Below, one piece after another: positions 18,046-27,500 of a stretch of 45,050 nucleotides of DNA. Location: assembly GCA_051005135.1 (NCBI GenBank), contig JBPCJQ010000029.1, positions 1 through 45,050 of the forward strand, given 5' to 3'. The position numbers and the translations under genes are program-made. The notes below the pieces were generated by a model. The model saw nothing but the letters and a program-made list of their open reading frames with translations, did no database searches and was not told the DNA's origin. Numbering within the stretch: position 1 is the first letter of the stretch; each line of letters starts with the position of its first letter. The stretch comes from DATAQC01 sp051005135. Its GTDB lineage: Bacteria > Actinomycetota > Acidimicrobiia > Acidimicrobiales > AC-14.

Positions 18046-19503
18046 GTGAGCGACCACAACGAGGTCTCCCGCCGCCACTTCCTCAGGCTGGCCGGGGCCG
18101 GGGGGCTGGCCGTGGCAGCCACCTCGGCATCGGGATCGGTGCTGGCGGCGTGCTCCAAGGCATCGGGCAGCAGCGACACCTTGAAGGTCGGGGTACTGGC
18201 CCCGTTCAACGGCATCGGCAGCTTCATAGGCACCGTCGTGAACAACTCCCTCGACGCCGCCGCCCGCCAGATCAACTCCACCGGGGGTGTGAGCGGCCGC
18301 AAGGTGGAGCTGCTCCTGCGCGACACCGGCGGCGACGCCAACGGCACGGCCAAGGCCTACGCCGAGCTCGACGGCATCAAGGGCCTGCTCGGCATATTGT
18401 GGTGTGGCGCCATCGGCTTCGACCAGGCCCTGCCCCGGATCAAGCAGTCGGGGATCCCGCTGGTGGCCGTGTTCGAAGACCCGTTGTCGGCCGGCCAGCT
18501 CTACCCCGACGGCGGCGCCGCTGGGCGCTCGGTCTTCCAGGTCTCAGTGCCCGACACCTACGTGAAGCAGGCGCTGGCCGACTACGCCAAGGGCGACAGG
18601 GGCTACTCGTCGGCCGCCATGCTCTACGACGAGTCGCTCGACGGCGGCCTCGACCTGCCTGGCACCAGCCGTGAGCACTTCAAGGCCGCGTTCGCGTCAA
18701 CCGGGATGAACGTCGCCGCACCGCAGACGTTCCGCACCGGTGACACCGACTTCTCCTCCCAGTTGGGCCAGCTCAAGGGGGCGGCGCCCCAGGTGCTCTA
18801 CCTCGACGGGCTGTCCGACGAGACTGCCGCCGTCGCCACCGCCCTCGACGCCATGGGCGCCGGCTACGTCGATGCCCCCACGGCCAAGGGTCCCAACTGG
18901 CATCCCCACGTTTTTGGCTCCTACCGGGGGATCAACCAGATCTGGGCCGAGAACGCCGGCGAGGCGGCCAAGGTCGGCTCGGCCTCGGCCTGGCACCTGG
19001 GCGGCATCACCCTTCTGCCGTCGTTCGCCATCGGCTCCTGGATGGACAAGTACCTGGGCAAGAAGCCCACCGGCGGTGAGGGGCTGCCCGCCGACGGGCT
19101 GGCCACCCTGTTGAACGGCCTGAAGAAGGCAGGCAGCGGCGACCGGCAGAAGGTGGTGAGCGCCATCGAGACCATGGGCACGGTCACCTTCGCCTCTCTG
19201 CCCTTCAGCTTCAGCGCCACCCGCCACAACGCCATCACCACCGACGACATCGTGATCCTCACCGTGGAGCGCCTGCGGGGCCCGGCCCCCACCGAGCCCG
19301 CCTACGAGCTGGGCAAGGAGTGGCAGACGGGCGGGGCTTTCGCCTCCCGGGCGGCGTCCACCACCCTGCTCGTGCGGCCCACGTTGGCCGCCAACCGGCG
19401 AGCCCACGGCGACGTCGTCTCCGGCCTGCTCCGCGACGGCTTCGGCACCCAGTGCACCAAGCACGGCGACGGCACACTCGGCCCGGAGTGCAAGATCCAC
19501 TGA
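18046..19503 (+). CDS. ABC transporter substrate-binding protein, LivJ/type-1 periplasmic-binding fold, Tat lipoprotein
   Basis: A 485-residue branched-chain-amino-acid-type binding protein. Signals: twin arginine Arg9-Arg10 (SRRHFLRLAG) and lipobox Cys36 (LAAC). The fold starts with LKVGVLAPFNGIGSFIGTVV and continues with LLRDTGGD and GLLGILWCGA, as in the Leu/Ile/Val-binding family (Peripla_BP_6). The start is GTG 18046, eight bases after the preceding small gene. No LivHMGF partner genes are in the window, so it works with permeases elsewhere or acts as a sensor. Its fold class differs from the family-5 binding protein upstream. Confidence 0.88.
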   Translation: MSDHNEVSRRHFLRLAGAGGLAVAATSASGSVLAACSKASGSSDTLKVGVLAPFNGIGSFIGTVVNNSLDAAARQINSTGGVSGRKVELLLRDTGGDANGTAKAYAELDGIKGLLGILWCGAIGFDQALPRIKQSGIPLVAVFEDPLSAGQLYPDGGAAGRSVFQVSVPDTYVKQALADYAKGDRGYSSAAMLYDESLDGGLDLPGTSREHFKAAFASTGMNVAAPQTFRTGDTDFSSQLGQLKGAAPQVLYLDGLSDETAAVATALDAMGAGYVDAPTAKGPNWHPHVFGSYRGINQIWAENAGEAAKVGSASAWHLGGITLLPSFAIGSWMDKYLGKKPTGGEGLPADGLATLLNGLKKAGSGDRQKVVSAIETMGTVTFASLPFSFSATRHNAITTDDIVILTVERLRGPAPTEPAYELGKEWQTGGAFASRAASTTLLVRPTLAANRRAHGDVVSGLLRDGFGTQCTKHGDGTLGPECKIH

Positions 19504-19511
19504 CCGACCCT

Positions 19512-19544
19512 GAGCGTGCGACCCCGCCGATCAGGTCAACGCTC
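19512..19544. terminator. Bulged hairpin between convergent genes (possible bidirectional terminator)
   Basis: GAGCGT..GACC (19512-19523) pairs with GGTC.ACGCTC (19534-19544) around a ten-base loop, with small bulges. It lies between the stop of the LivJ-type gene (19503) and the convergent GT-C gene, whose stop codon is in the right arm. No T-run follows on either strand. Confidence 0.35.
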
Positions 19545-20837
19545 GACGAACAAGGGCAGCAATCGAGACCATATCCACACCGAGGCGCGATAGAAAGCTA
19601 CGGCGGACAGCAACACCAGAGCAGGCTCGGCTGAGGCCCGGAAGCGGGTCTCGCCGTAGGTGACGGCGACGGTCACTGCAACGGTGACGAAGAGGGCGAT
19701 CAGGGGCGACAGCGGCACCTGGCGCCTCCGCAATACGACGGCTCCTGCTACCGCTGCCACCGCCATCATCCAGTACATCACCAGGCCCCATTTGGCCGCG
19801 GTCAGGTTCCTCGACTCCAGGTAGGCGTCGATGCGTACCTGGCCGAAGGGTTGGTAGAAGCCCCACGTTCGACCCTCTCTGGCCAGCACCACGGCGGGAA
19901 GGCGGCTTCGGTGGGCTCGCAGGTAGCGCAAGCCCGCCGACTGGTAGTAGTGGGCGTCGTCGGTCTCGTCCGCGCCGGAGACGGCGGGCAGGTCGGGAAT
20001 GCACTTGTTGGTATAGCCGAAGTACCCGATGTACTGGCCGCCGTAGGTGTTCTCGCAGTTGGCACCGGCCAGAGTGATCCCGAGATCGTCGGCGACCGGC
20101 ACCGGATAGCGGAAGCGGGCAAGGTTGAAGACTGTCCAGGGCATCATTGTCAGCCCGGCGGCCACCGCGGCAACCAGGGCCAGGCCCAGCCTTCGAGGGG
20201 GCCGGGGCTGGCGCGCCAGGAGCACCCAGGGAACGACGATGAGTGGCAGGAAGAGCACCGCCTCACCGCGGGTAAGGGCCGCCAAGGCGCACGCGACGCC
20301 CAGCTCGGCCGCGGTCCGGCCATCACGCCTGTCCCAGAATCGGTAGGCTGCCAGCAGGGTTAGCGACGTAGTGAGCAACGTCAGCGTTTCCGAGTAGAGT
20401 AGGCCCTCGAAGAGCCACATATTGGGGTAAACGGCAGCCAAGCAGGCAGCAATCAAGCCGACGGTGGGGCCGGCTATCCGGCGTCCGACCACCCCCACGA
20501 CGGCTACCGTCCCCGTTCCGATCAGGCACGAGAAAAGCTGGTGGGCGAGCACGCTCCGCAAGCCCAGGGCCGAGGGGATGGCCAGCACCAGGCTGTACAG
20601 GGGGGGGTGCTGGGCGCTTTGTCGCACCTGGTTCTTGAAAAGGTACGAGGAGGCGTCGATGAACCCCCTGCCTTCCACGAGGAAGTTGGCGCCGTAGTGG
20701 TACTGGAAGGGGTCGCCTCCGACGTGCCTGGACGGGTCGAGCCAGAAGATGACGCCGAGCCTGAGGAGGAGGGCGCCTCCACAAACCACCCCGAGGCAGA
20801 GCCACCACCGATGGTTCTGCGCCCCGGGCGTGTCCAC
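19536..20837 (-). CDS. Polytopic GT-C (ArnT/GT39-like) membrane glycosyltransferase
   Basis: A 433-residue membrane protein with about nine to ten hydrophobic helices. An acidic-aromatic first outer loop (DPSRHVGGDPFQYHYGANFL) after helix 1 is where GT-C enzymes keep their catalytic Asp. A QHPPLYSL motif follows, as in the PMT/ArnT group. These enzymes transfer sugars from polyprenyl-phosphate donors on the outer face. The start is GTG 20837, with AGGA nine bases upstream. Divergent from the lipoprotein gene across 69 bases. Acceptor unknown; neighbours GT2 (polyprenyl-phosphate sugar synthase type) and AftD-like point to envelope glycan assembly. Confidence 0.82.
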   Translation of the reverse strand: MDTPGAQNHRWWLCLGVVCGGALLLRLGVIFWLDPSRHVGGDPFQYHYGANFLVEGRGFIDASSYLFKNQVRQSAQHPPLYSLVLAIPSALGLRSVLAHQLFSCLIGTGTVAVVGVVGRRIAGPTVGLIAACLAAVYPNMWLFEGLLYSETLTLLTTSLTLLAAYRFWDRRDGRTAAELGVACALAALTRGEAVLFLPLIVVPWVLLARQPRPPRRLGLALVAAVAAGLTMMPWTVFNLARFRYPVPVADDLGITLAGANCENTYGGQYIGYFGYTNKCIPDLPAVSGADETDDAHYYQSAGLRYLRAHRSRLPAVVLAREGRTWGFYQPFGQVRIDAYLESRNLTAAKWGLVMYWMMAVAAVAGAVVLRRRQVPLSPLIALFVTVAVTVAVTYGETRFRASAEPALVLLSAVAFYRASVWIWSRLLPLFVER

Positions 20838-20906
20838 GACCGTTGTTCCTACTGGCCGGCACCACCACGGGCAAGTATGGGAAGGACGGGGTAGGGTCGA
20901 CGAGAC

Positions 20907-21866
20907 ATGAGGCGGCACCGTGGCTTGGCTTCGCTCTCCCTGGCCGCCCTGGTCGGCCTGGCTGCCGCCTGCGCCAGCGCCAGCCCTCGGGCGCCAACGC
21001 CCAACAACGTCAACGAGGTCGTACCGATAGCCGGCACCGTCGATTCCTTTGACCGGCCAGACACCCCCTCGGCTCTCGGAGCAGCGCCGGGCCTGCCGCC
21101 GTGGCGGCCAGATCTGGGCGTCTGGGGCATTTCCGGCCACCAAGCCTACTTGTCCGCTGCGGTGATGGGGCCGAACCTGGCTGTGGTCGACACGGGCCAG
21201 GTCGGGGGGCTGGCGGGGTTCACCCTGGCCAAGGCGGTTTCGGGTGCGGGCCTGGTCTTCCGGTATCAGGACGCCCGCAACTACTGGTCGGTAGTAGACG
21301 TCCCCTCTTACGCGAGCTGGGCGATCACCCGGGTGCTGGGGGGCAAGCCCACCGGGTTCGGCAACACCGGCCTGTCTCCCGTGCAGGACGGCACCACCGT
21401 CGGCGTACGCCTGAAGGGCTCCACCATCGACATAGTTCTCAACTCCAAGGTGGCTAGGACGATCACTGACCCTTCGCTCGACCACACCACGATGGTCGGG
21501 ATGACAGTGGATTCTCCGGACGCGACCGCGGCTCGATTCGACGACTTTAGAGTCGACCTCGCGAGCGGGCAGGCGCCCAGCACGGCCCCAGCACCCACCA
21601 GCACTTCGCCACCAGGCCCTTCTTCAACGCCTCCCGGGTCCTCCGCGCCTCCTGGGTCGTCAGCGCCTCCTGGGTCGTCAGCGCCTGGCCCGTCCTTCAC
21701 CGCACAGGCCAGCGGTCTCCCGGCTCGAGCTCAACCGATTGCCCTTCCTTCAAGGTTTGGGCCGGTCTGCGGCCAGCTCCCAGGCCAGATCGTCCACATC
21801 TCGATCAACGGGCGGCCCACAACTGCCAAGGCCGACGCCAACGGATGTGTGTCCGTGCGGCGCTGA
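20907..21866 (+). CDS. Lipoprotein with LamG/concanavalin-like domain and Pro/Ser-rich linker
   Basis: A 319-residue exported lipoprotein. The signal peptide ends in a lipobox (LAAAC, Cys22). Residues about 45-225 look like a beta-sandwich of the LamG/concanavalin type (VDSFDRPD at the start, GLVFRYQDARNYWSVV, VGVRLKGSTIDIVLN, ARFDDFRVD at the end). A Pro/Ser/Gly/Ala-rich linker (about 228-262), partly built from an 18-base tandem repeat, leads to a short C-terminal segment with two cysteines (VCGQ, NGCVSV). It may bind a glycan at the surface, in line with its glycosyltransferase neighbours (inference). The 3' end overlaps the convergent GT2 gene by 62 bases. Confidence 0.75.
   Translation: MRRHRGLASLSLAALVGLAAACASASPRAPTPNNVNEVVPIAGTVDSFDRPDTPSALGAAPGLPPWRPDLGVWGISGHQAYLSAAVMGPNLAVVDTGQVGGLAGFTLAKAVSGAGLVFRYQDARNYWSVVDVPSYASWAITRVLGGKPTGFGNTGLSPVQDGTTVGVRLKGSTIDIVLNSKVARTITDPSLDHTTMVGMTVDSPDATAARFDDFRVDLASGQAPSTAPAPTSTSPPGPSSTPPGSSAPPGSSAPPGSSAPGPSFTAQASGLPARAQPIALPSRFGPVCGQLPGQIVHISINGRPTTAKADANGCVSVRR
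21629..21682 (+). repeat. 18-base tandem repeat coding for the PPGSSA linker
   Basis: Three units at 21629-21646, 21647-21664 and 21665-21682. The last two are identical (GCCTCCTGGGTCGTCAGC) and the first differs at four positions. They encode the APPGSS-type repeats of the lipoprotein linker and keep the reading frame. Confidence 0.85.
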
Positions 21867-22575
21867 TCGGGCGGGAGTACCGCAGGATGCAGTACAGAGT
21901 CCGAAAACCGTCACGCCAGCCGATCTTCTTGCCTTCGGCGTAGGTGCGACCCGCGTAGGAGATGCCGACCTCGTAGATGCGCCAACCGTCCCGTGCCACC
22001 TTGGCGGTGACCTCGGGTTCGAACCCGAAGCCATCCTCCTCGATAGTGAGACCCTCCAGCACCTCTCGCCGGAACGCCTTGTAACAGGTCTCCATGTCGC
22101 TCAGGTTCAGGTTGGTCATGACGTTGGAGGCAGTGGTGAGGAGGCGGTTACCGACCGCGTGCCAGTAGTAGAGAACCCGGTGCGGCCGAACGGCCAGCAG
22201 GCGAGATCCATAGACGACGTCGGCTTTGCCCTCTGTCAATGGCTCCAGAAGGAGGCCGTACTCGGCCGGGTCGTACTCGAGATCGGCATCTTGGATGATG
22301 ACGAACGGAGCCTGCACGCAGGCGAACCCCTCACGCACGGCCGCCCCCTTGCCCCGGTTCCGGGGCAAGGACAGCACCCGCACCCTGGGATCATGGAGGC
22401 TGCGAACGACGTCGAGGGACCCATCGGTGGAGCCGTCGTCGACCACAATGAGCTCCTGGGTCCAAGGCGAGCTCAGGGCGCGGGTAACCGCCGTCCCTAC
22501 CGTGGCGGCCTCGTTGAAGCAGGGCATGACCACGGATAGGCAGGGCCTGGGCCCTTCCCGTGCGTCCTGCGCCAA
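21805..22575 (-). CDS. GT2 glycosyltransferase (polyprenyl-phosphate sugar synthase-like)
   Basis: A 256-residue GT-A enzyme. VVMPCFNEAATV opens the fold, VVDDGSTDGS holds the nucleotide-binding Asp pair, and IIQDADLEYDP is the metal-binding DAD motif. LPRNRGKGAAVREGF and a YGSRLL stretch match the dolichol-phosphate-mannose synthase/DPM1-like group, which load sugars onto polyprenyl phosphate on the inner membrane face. The start is TTG 22575, supported by a strong GAGGAG (complement of 22584-22589) eight bases upstream; no better ATG/GTG precedes the fold. It could make donors for the GT-C enzymes next to it (inference). Confidence 0.88.
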   Translation of the reverse strand: MAQDAREGPRPCLSVVMPCFNEAATVGTAVTRALSSPWTQELIVVDDGSTDGSLDVVRSLHDPRVRVLSLPRNRGKGAAVREGFACVQAPFVIIQDADLEYDPAEYGLLLEPLTEGKADVVYGSRLLAVRPHRVLYYWHAVGNRLLTTASNVMTNLNLSDMETCYKAFRREVLEGLTIEEDGFGFEPEVTAKVARDGWRIYEVGISYAGRTYAEGKKIGWRDGFRTLYCILRYSRPISAARTHIRWRRPWQLWAAR

Positions 22576-22682
22576 GCTGTCAGCTCCTCGTCTGGTCTGT
22601 TGCCATGCCGAAGCCCGCCATGCCCGCCTGCCGCCATCGCCGGAGGCCGGGACGGCCTTGACCTATCGTAGCCCGACGCCAC
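22576..22682. promoter_or_regulatory. Divergent gap between GT2 and GT4 genes
   Basis: These 107 bases separate a minus-strand and a plus-strand glycosyltransferase gene and must serve both. On the plus strand TTGACC and TATCGT occur close to the ATG at 22683 but are only one base apart, so they do not form a normal -35/-10 pair. No inverted repeat was seen. The minus-strand Shine-Dalgarno at 22584-22589 lies inside. Confidence 0.35.
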
Positions 22683-23816
22683 ATGCGCTACCTCTTCCTC
22701 TCCTGGCGTGATCTCGCCCACCCGCTGGCCGGTGGCTCGGAGGTCCTCGTTGACCGGTTAGCGGCCGGGCTGGCGGGGCGGGGCCACCAGGTCGACCTCC
22801 TATGCGGGGGGCCGGTGGGCGAGCGGTCCTACCGTGTCACGAGGGTGGGTGGCGCTTACAGCCAGTACGCCCGGGTTCCGTTGCACTACCTGCGTGACCA
22901 CCGAGGCGCCGACGTGGTGGTCGACGTGGTCAACGGGGTTCCCTTCTTCAGCGCGGTGTGGCGGCGAGGCCCCACCGTGTCCCTCGTGAACCATGTCCAC
23001 ACCGAGCACTGGGCCCTGTGGTTCCCCGCCCCGCTGGCCGCCGCCGGCCGCTGCCTCGAACAGCGGGTGCTGCCCGCCGTCTACCGCCGCCGCCTGTTCG
23101 TGGCGGTGTCGCCCTCGACGGCGGCATCGCTCGTCGCCATTGGCATCCCCGCCGAGCACATACGCATAGTGCCGAACGGTGTCGACGGTGGCTGTGGCCC
23201 CGCCACCACATCGCCGACCAAGTCCCCCGAGCCGCTGTTCGTGGCCGTGGGCCGCCTCGTGCCCCACAAGCGCCTCGATCTCCTCCTGCGCTTGTGGGAG
23301 CAGGTGCGGCCTCGGGTCGGCGGCCGCCTCGTCATCATCGGCGACGGCCCTGAGCGCTCTCGGTTGGCGGCCATGGCGGGCCCCGGGGTGAGCCTGCCCG
23401 GGTGGGTGACCGACGCCGAGAAGGACCGGCTGCTGGGTGACGCATGGATGCTCCTGCATCCCGCCTCGGTGGAGGGCTGGGGCCTGGTGGTGATGGAGGC
23501 GGCTGTCTGCCATACCCCCACGCTCGCCTTCGACGTTGCCGGCCTGCGTGACTCGGTGGTCGACGGCCACACCGGCACCCTGGTCCGGACCGAGGACGAG
23601 TTCGTCGCGGCCTGGGCTCACCTGGCCGGCGCCCACGAGGAGCGCCGGGCCTTCGGCCGCCAGGCCGCCCTCAGGGCTGCTGAGTTCTCGTGGTCGCGCA
23701 CCGTCGACCTGTTCTCCGAAGTCGGCGAGGAGGCCCTGGCGTGGCCTGGCGGTGTTCCCCGCTCAAGGTTGACGGTCCCACGGGCTGAGTGGCCCGAACA
23801 CAACGGCCGGCCATGA
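22683..23816 (+). CDS. GT4-family (group 1) glycosyltransferase
   Basis: A 377-residue GT-B enzyme. LAHPLAGGSEVLVDRLAAGL at the N-terminus, a VSPSTAASLVAIGIP..IRIVPNGVD block in the middle, then VGRLVPHKRLDLLL and the donor-binding HPASVEGWGLVVMEAA with the EX7E-type Glu pair. These enzymes add sugars from nucleotide sugars to lipid-linked or soluble acceptors in the cytoplasm. The start is ATG 22683. It is the first gene of a chain of four-base overlaps running to 35405. Likely envelope glycan assembly; acceptor unknown. Confidence 0.9.
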   Translation: MRYLFLSWRDLAHPLAGGSEVLVDRLAAGLAGRGHQVDLLCGGPVGERSYRVTRVGGAYSQYARVPLHYLRDHRGADVVVDVVNGVPFFSAVWRRGPTVSLVNHVHTEHWALWFPAPLAAAGRCLEQRVLPAVYRRRLFVAVSPSTAASLVAIGIPAEHIRIVPNGVDGGCGPATTSPTKSPEPLFVAVGRLVPHKRLDLLLRLWEQVRPRVGGRLVIIGDGPERSRLAAMAGPGVSLPGWVTDAEKDRLLGDAWMLLHPASVEGWGLVVMEAAVCHTPTLAFDVAGLRDSVVDGHTGTLVRTEDEFVAAWAHLAGAHEERRAFGRQAALRAAEFSWSRTVDLFSEVGEEALAWPGGVPRSRLTVPRAEWPEHNGRP

Positions 23817-24541
23817 CCAGTGGTGACGGCCTGGGCCGGTCGCTGCGGCTGGCCCGTGCCTTCCGGTACGAGCAGAGCGAGCCTGAGCGCTTCTACCGGG
23901 CCCTGGCGGAGGACTCCGTGACCCAGGTGTCACACCACGCCGACCTTGCCGGGGCATGGGTGCTCGATGTGGGCGGGGGCCCAGGATGGTTCCACGCCGC
24001 CTTCACACTGGCCGGGGCTCGCTACTGCGTGGTGGAGCGCGACCGCCGGGAGGCCGCCGACCGGAGACCCGGCGCCAACCCGCCCACCGTCGTGGCGGAT
24101 GGCTCCGCCCTGCCGGTCCGCCACGGCGCATTCGACGTCTGCTTCTCGTCCAACGTGCTCGAGCACGTGCCTCGTCCCTGGCGGTTCCTCGACGAGCTGG
24201 TGAGCGCGGTGCGCGGGGGCGGCATCGTCTTCTGCGCCTTCACTAACTGGCTGTCGCCGTGGGGTGGCCACGAGACCTCGCCGTGGCACCTCCTGGGTGG
24301 CGAGCGGGCGGCGCGGCGCTACGAGCAGCGCTACGGGCGGCCACCCAAGAACCGCATCGGTCGCAGCCTCTTCCCGGTGCACGTCGGCGAGGTCCTGCGC
24401 TGGGCCCAGGCCAACCCCACCGTCGACCTGGTCGACGCCTGGCCCCGCTACTACCCCAAGTGGTGCCGACGCGTCGTGTCGGTGCCCGGGCTGCGGGAGC
24501 TGGCCACCTGGAACCTGGCCATCGTGCTGCGCCGCCGGTGA
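23813..24541 (+). CDS. Class I SAM-dependent methyltransferase
   Basis: A 242-residue methyltransferase (Methyltransf_11 type). Motif I is VLDVGGGPGWF, unusual only in the second Gly. Acidic VVERD follows, then a VVADGSALP block and CFSSNVLEHVPRP. The C-terminal third is rich in Trp and basic residues, which may bind the acceptor. The start ATG 23813 overlaps the GT4 stop (ATGA); its stop overlaps the AftD-like start (GTGA). Methylation of a glycan or lipid intermediate is plausible from context. Confidence 0.87.
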   Translation: MTSGDGLGRSLRLARAFRYEQSEPERFYRALAEDSVTQVSHHADLAGAWVLDVGGGPGWFHAAFTLAGARYCVVERDRREAADRRPGANPPTVVADGSALPVRHGAFDVCFSSNVLEHVPRPWRFLDELVSAVRGGGIVFCAFTNWLSPWGGHETSPWHLLGGERAARRYEQRYGRPPKNRIGRSLFPVHVGEVLRWAQANPTVDLVDAWPRYYPKWCRRVVSVPGLRELATWNLAIVLRRR

Positions 24542-27500
24542 AGACGCCGACCACGGCGTTGGGGCCAGACAGGCCGGCGGCGGCGCGGCCCGTCCGGCCC
24601 TCACCGGAGGGTGGCGATGACCGCCCCCCGGGGCAGGCAGGCGCCCGTCGGGTGCCCCGGTGGGCGGTGGCAGCGAGCAGCGCCATGCTGATGGCCGCCT
24701 GCCTGGCCCAGTCCCCGGGTCGCATCACCGCCGACACCAAGCTCGACCTGGCCGTCGACCCCCTGCACCTCCTGGGCCGGGTGTTGCACCTATGGGACCC
24801 CAGGGCCGGCTTCGGCCAGCTCCAGAACCAGGCCCAGGGTTACCTGTTCCCGATGGGCCCCTTCTTCGCCCTGGCCCGGGCTGTCGGCCTGCCCACCTGG
24901 ACGGCGCAGCGGCTGTGGATCGGACTCCTGCTCGCCGTGGCCTGTGCCGGTGCCATCCGCCTGGCCGACGAGCTGACCATCGGCAACCGGGCTACGAGGG
25001 TGGCCGGGGGCCTGGCCTACGCCTTGTCTCCCTATGTCGTCATCCTCGTCGGCCCCCTCTCCGGCCTGGTGCTGCCGGCCGCCCTGGCCCCGTGGGCTGT
25101 CATCCCTCTGGTGCGCGGCTCGCGGTCGGGCCCACCGGCCACCGCCGCCGCTCGCTCGGGCGTGGCCATCGCCCTCATGGGCGCGGTGAACGCGGGAGCA
25201 ACCATAGGGGCCCTCGCCCTGCCGGCTCTGTGGCTAGCCACCCGCCGGTCCGGCCCCCGGCGGCGAGCCCTGGCACGTTGGTGGCTGCTGGCGGTGGCGC
25301 TGACGTGCGCGTGGTGGCTGGGCAGTGGCCTCGTCGAGGGCCGGTACGGGTTCGACTTCCTCCGCTACATCGAGCGGGCCAGCTCCACGACGAGCACCGA
25401 CTCGGTGCCACAGGCTGTCCGCGGCACGGCCAACTGGCTGGCCCACTACCTGTTCGGAGGCCGACCGTGGTGGAGGGGGGGGTGGGAGCTAGTGGCCACG
25501 CCCGCCGCCATCCTGGCCAGTGCCGCCCTGGCCGCCGCCGGCCTGGCCGGGCTGGCCGCTCCGGGTCTGGGCGAGCGCCGGTTTCTCGTGCTCAGCCTGG
25601 TGCTGGGCGTGACCGTCACTGCCGCAGGCTACGCCGGCCCCCTGGGAGGGCCGCTGGCCGGCCCCGTCCGCCACCTCCTCGACGGACCCCTCGAGGTGTT
25701 CCGCAGCGTGAACAAGTTCGGCCCCCTTGTGGCCCTGCCCCTTGCGCTCGGGCTGGCCCACGGGCTCAGCCGCCTCCGGTTCGTCGGCCGGGAGGTCCCA
25801 CTCACGGCCGCGCTAGTCGGACTGCTCCTGGCGGCGACCGCGATTCCCATGCTCAAGGGCGACCTGCTCCCCGAGGGCACCTTCACCCGGGTGCCGGACT
25901 ACTGGAGCCAAGCCTCGAGGTGGCTGGCCGCCCGCTCTGGCGGTGACCGAGCTCTGTTGTTGCCAGCCAGCGGGTTCGGTGACTATCAGTGGGGACGAGC
26001 CCTCGACGAGCCCTTCGAGCCCCTAGCCCGGTCACCATGGGCGGTCCGCAACCAGGCGCCACTCGGATCCGTGGGGCTCACACGCCTGCTCGACGCGGTC
26101 GAGCAACGCTTAGTGTCGGGCCGGCCCACGCCCGGGCTGGCCACCGGGCTGGCCCGTGCCGGCGTTCGCTATGTGGTGGAGCGTAACGACCTCGATTGGC
26201 AGCGGGCCGGAGCGCCCAGCCCTACCCAGGTTCGGGCGGTCCTGGCCGCGTCCCAGGGCATGCACAAGGTGATCAGCTTTGGCCCCGAGGTACCCACTGA
26301 CGCTGGCGAGGGCACCGTGGCGGGCAGCTCTCACCCTGCTCTCGACGTGTACCAGGTGGATAGCTCCGTCGAGCGGGCGGTGAGCTACCCCGTCGAGGGC
26401 ACGACCGTGCTCAGCGGCGGCCCCGAGAGCCTGCTGCAGCTCGGAGACCGGGACGCTCTCACCGGCGCGGTAGTGCTGGCCGGCGATCCCCTTCCCGCCG
26501 GAGACGGCGCCCTGCGCTGGGCCGATACCGACGGGCTGCAGCGCCGCGACGTGAACGTCGGGCTCGTCCACGACTCCGGCTCCTACGTTCTCACCGCCGG
26601 CGAGGTCGCCCCAGGCGGAGGCGCCACCCGAGACCGGCTGCCAGTGGCCGGTCCTAGCCACCAGACGGTGGCCGTTATGGAGGGCGCGGCGGCGGTTTCG
26701 GCGTCCTCCTACGCCACCGCCGTGGCCCCTCATCCCGAGGCCCAGCCCATGGCCGCCTTCGACGGTGACCCCGCCACCGCCTGGCAGTCGGGGTCGGTGG
26801 GCTCGTCGGAGGGCCAGTGGGTGGAGCTGACACTCGACCGGCCCCGTACCTTGGCAACCGTCACCGTCCGGCTCCTCGACCCTGCGCGCGGCGCGCCGCG
26901 ACCGACCTTCTTGCGCCTCCACACCGACGCCGGGGTCGTCGACCGCCCGGTGGCCGACACCGAGGCGCCCCAGACCCTGGCTCTGGCGATGGGGCCGACC
27001 CGCCGGCTGCGGGTCACCCTGCTCGGCGTGGTCGGTGAGGGGGACCCGACGTCGCTGGCCCGGGCCGGCCTACGGGAAGTGGCACTGCCAGGCGTCGATG
27101 TCGCCCGTCCTCTGGCCGTGCCCGGCGACGAGCTCAAGGCCTTCTCTGCCCCCTCCGCCCCGCCGCCGCTCTTCGCCTTTGACCGCTCCGTAGCCGCCTC
27201 CGGCCAGGTACTGCGCGCCGACGAACAGGACCGCCTCGACCGAATCTTCGTCGTCCCCGCAGCGGCCCGCTTCGACCTGTCGGGCACCGTGCGGGCCCAA
27301 CCGGGCCCCGCCCTCGACGGCCTGTTGGGCTCGCTCTCCTCGGCGCCGTCGCCCCCTGACGGCACCGTGGTGGACCTACCCTGCGGGCAGGGACCAGCGC
27401 TGAGCGTGGACGGTACCGACGTACCCACCCGGCTGTCGGCCACCATTGGTGACCTCCGCCAGGGGCGGGAGCTGGCCTTCTTTGCGTGCGGAGGGCCCCT

